Shown here: positions 63,257 through 64,000 of the stretch, one piece after another
Position numbering within the stretch: position 1 is the first letter of the stretch
How the letters are laid out: each line of letters starts with the position of its first letter
Origin: JABDIP01 sp965227455
GTDB taxonomy: Bacteria; Pseudomonadota; Alphaproteobacteria; DSM-16000; Inquilinaceae
Direction of reading: 5' to 3'
DNA: 64,000 nucleotides
NCBI GenBank assembly: GCA_965227455.1
Contig: OZ245752.1
Location: 2,914,001 to 2,978,000, forward strand
The notes under the pieces: model-generated
The model's database searches: none
Seen by the model: only the letters and a program-made list of their open reading frames with translations
What the model was told of the DNA's origin: nothing
Translations under genes and position numbers: made by a program

Positions 63257-63958
63257 TCAAGAGTCGCCGGCCATCCAGCCGCGAAGCGCCGCCGTCGTCG
63301 CGGACGGGTTTTCCAGGGTCGTCAGATGCCCGGCCCCCGGCACGATGACGAGCTTGGCGCGCGGCAGAAGCGCCGCCATCTCGCGATGGCGCTCCACGGG
63401 ACAGAGCCGGTCGTGCTCGCCGCAAAGCACCATGGCCGGCAGCTCCACCGCCCGCAGCACGTCGCTCTGATCCGGCCGGGTGCGAAGCGCTTCGGACTGC
63501 CGCGCGAACACCTCCGGCCCCAGAGCCAGCGCCATGTCCAGCGCGCAGGTCAGGATGGCCTCGTCATCGCGGTTCTCGGGCGCCAGATAGAGCGGCTTCA
63601 TCTCCTCGATGAGCACCTGGCGCAGGGCGCCTTCGAACACCCGCTCGACCTGCGGGCCGCGCAAGGCCTGTCGGTCCGGCGTCTCGGCCCGGTGATTGGT
63701 GTCGAGCAGCGCCACTCGCTCCACCCTTTCGGGCGCCTGCCGCAGCATCTCCATCGCCACGATGCCGCCCATGGAAAGACCGGCAAGCGCGAAGCGTGGC
63801 GGCGCATCGGCCAGCACGAGCCGGGCCAGTTCCGGGATCGTGTCGGCGTTGGAGATAGTCGCGACCTGGATCGTGCGGCCGGCGGAGAGCGCTGCGATCT
63901 GCGGCGCGAACAGCCGCGCGTCGCACATCATGCCGGGTATGAGGACGAGCGGCGTCAC
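63257..63958 (-). CDS. Alpha/beta fold hydrolase
   Basis: 233-residue hydrolase. The oxyanion region is VLIPGMMCDARLF, the nucleophile elbow GLSMGG, the acid in GEHDRLCP and the His in PGAGHLTTLEN. This short form resembles small esterases and lactonases. It lies 28 bases upstream of the TRIC gene on the same strand, so the two may be co-transcribed. Substrate unknown. Confidence 0.88.
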   Translation of the reverse strand: MTPLVLIPGMMCDARLFAPQIAALSAGRTIQVATISNADTIPELARLVLADAPPRFALAGLSMGGIVAMEMLRQAPERVERVALLDTNHRAETPDRQALRGPQVERVFEGALRQVLIEEMKPLYLAPENRDDEAILTCALDMALALGPEVFARQSEALRTRPDQSDVLRAVELPAMVLCGEHDRLCPVERHREMAALLPRAKLVIVPGAGHLTTLENPSATTAALRGWMAGDS

Positions 63959-64000
63959 ACCCGCTGGCTGGCCAAGGCCGCGCTCTTTGCGTGCGCCGCC

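Overview
The window is GC-rich DNA packed with genes on both strands. It carries TRAP transporters, FCD-type GntR regulators, a sigma-54 DctB/DctD system, poly-hydroxybutyrate and acetoacetate genes and many short-overlap (ATGA, GTGA) operons. Together these suggest a heterotrophic alphaproteobacterium, plausibly Rhodospirillales-like. That placement is inference from gene content; no rRNA or tRNA gene was seen. No phage, insertion sequence with a transposase, or CRISPR array was recognised.

Region 1 (1-17.2 kb) is a carbohydrate catabolic island. A GH31 alpha-glycosidase is divergent from an operon of SMP-30 lactonase, isopropylmalate-dehydrogenase-like enzyme, Gfo/Idh/MocA oxidoreductase, GntR regulator and alpha/beta hydrolase. 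A LacI regulator is divergent from an ABC sugar importer (binding protein, two unusually long permeases, ATPase) whose operon continues into three more Gfo/Idh/MocA oxidoreductases. Operators are visible for both regulators. The likely logic is import of a glycoside, hydrolysis, and oxidation without phosphorylation; no sugar kinase is present.

Region 2 (17.2-24.1 kb) holds a cold shock gene with promoter, long leader and terminator. It is followed by a signalling operon: a secreted sensor protein, a HAMP histidine kinase, a single-domain response regulator, and a response regulator fused to what look like degenerate GGDEF and EAL domains. A membrane protein with a tandem duplication comes next.

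Region 3 (24.3-35.8 kb) is mixed metabolism: a TTC38-like TPR protein with a GNAT enzyme, prs, a flavodoxin-fold protein, a CPA1 antiporter, an ECF sigma/anti-sigma pair, then acetoacetate decarboxylase, 3-hydroxybutyrate dehydrogenase and a patatin, and a lipoprotein with a small hypothetical partner.

Region 4 (35.8-43.9 kb) shows decay and accessory genes: a broken FAD oxidoreductase, a REPIN-like repeat, a non-pyrrolysine MttB homologue, a large RTX protein, an endonuclease III homologue, a PPOX-family protein and an ArsR/SRPBCC pair with its operator.

Region 5 (43.9-50.2 kb) is a complete dctB-dctD-dctPQM system with a sigma-54 promoter and two tandem upstream palindromes.

Region 6 (50.3-59.7 kb) pairs an acyl-CoA synthetase and malonyl-CoA decarboxylase with a GntR regulator and a convergent operon of FAH-family hydrolase, RutE-like reductase, OsmC protein and a second TRAP transporter. 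This looks like uptake and breakdown of a malonate-like or related organic acid.

Region 7 (59.7-64 kb) has a YciI protein, a selenium-binding-protein/methanethiol-oxidase homologue in an operon with a 2Fe-2S ferredoxin and a CoA-binding protein, a TRIC-family membrane protein and an alpha/beta hydrolase.
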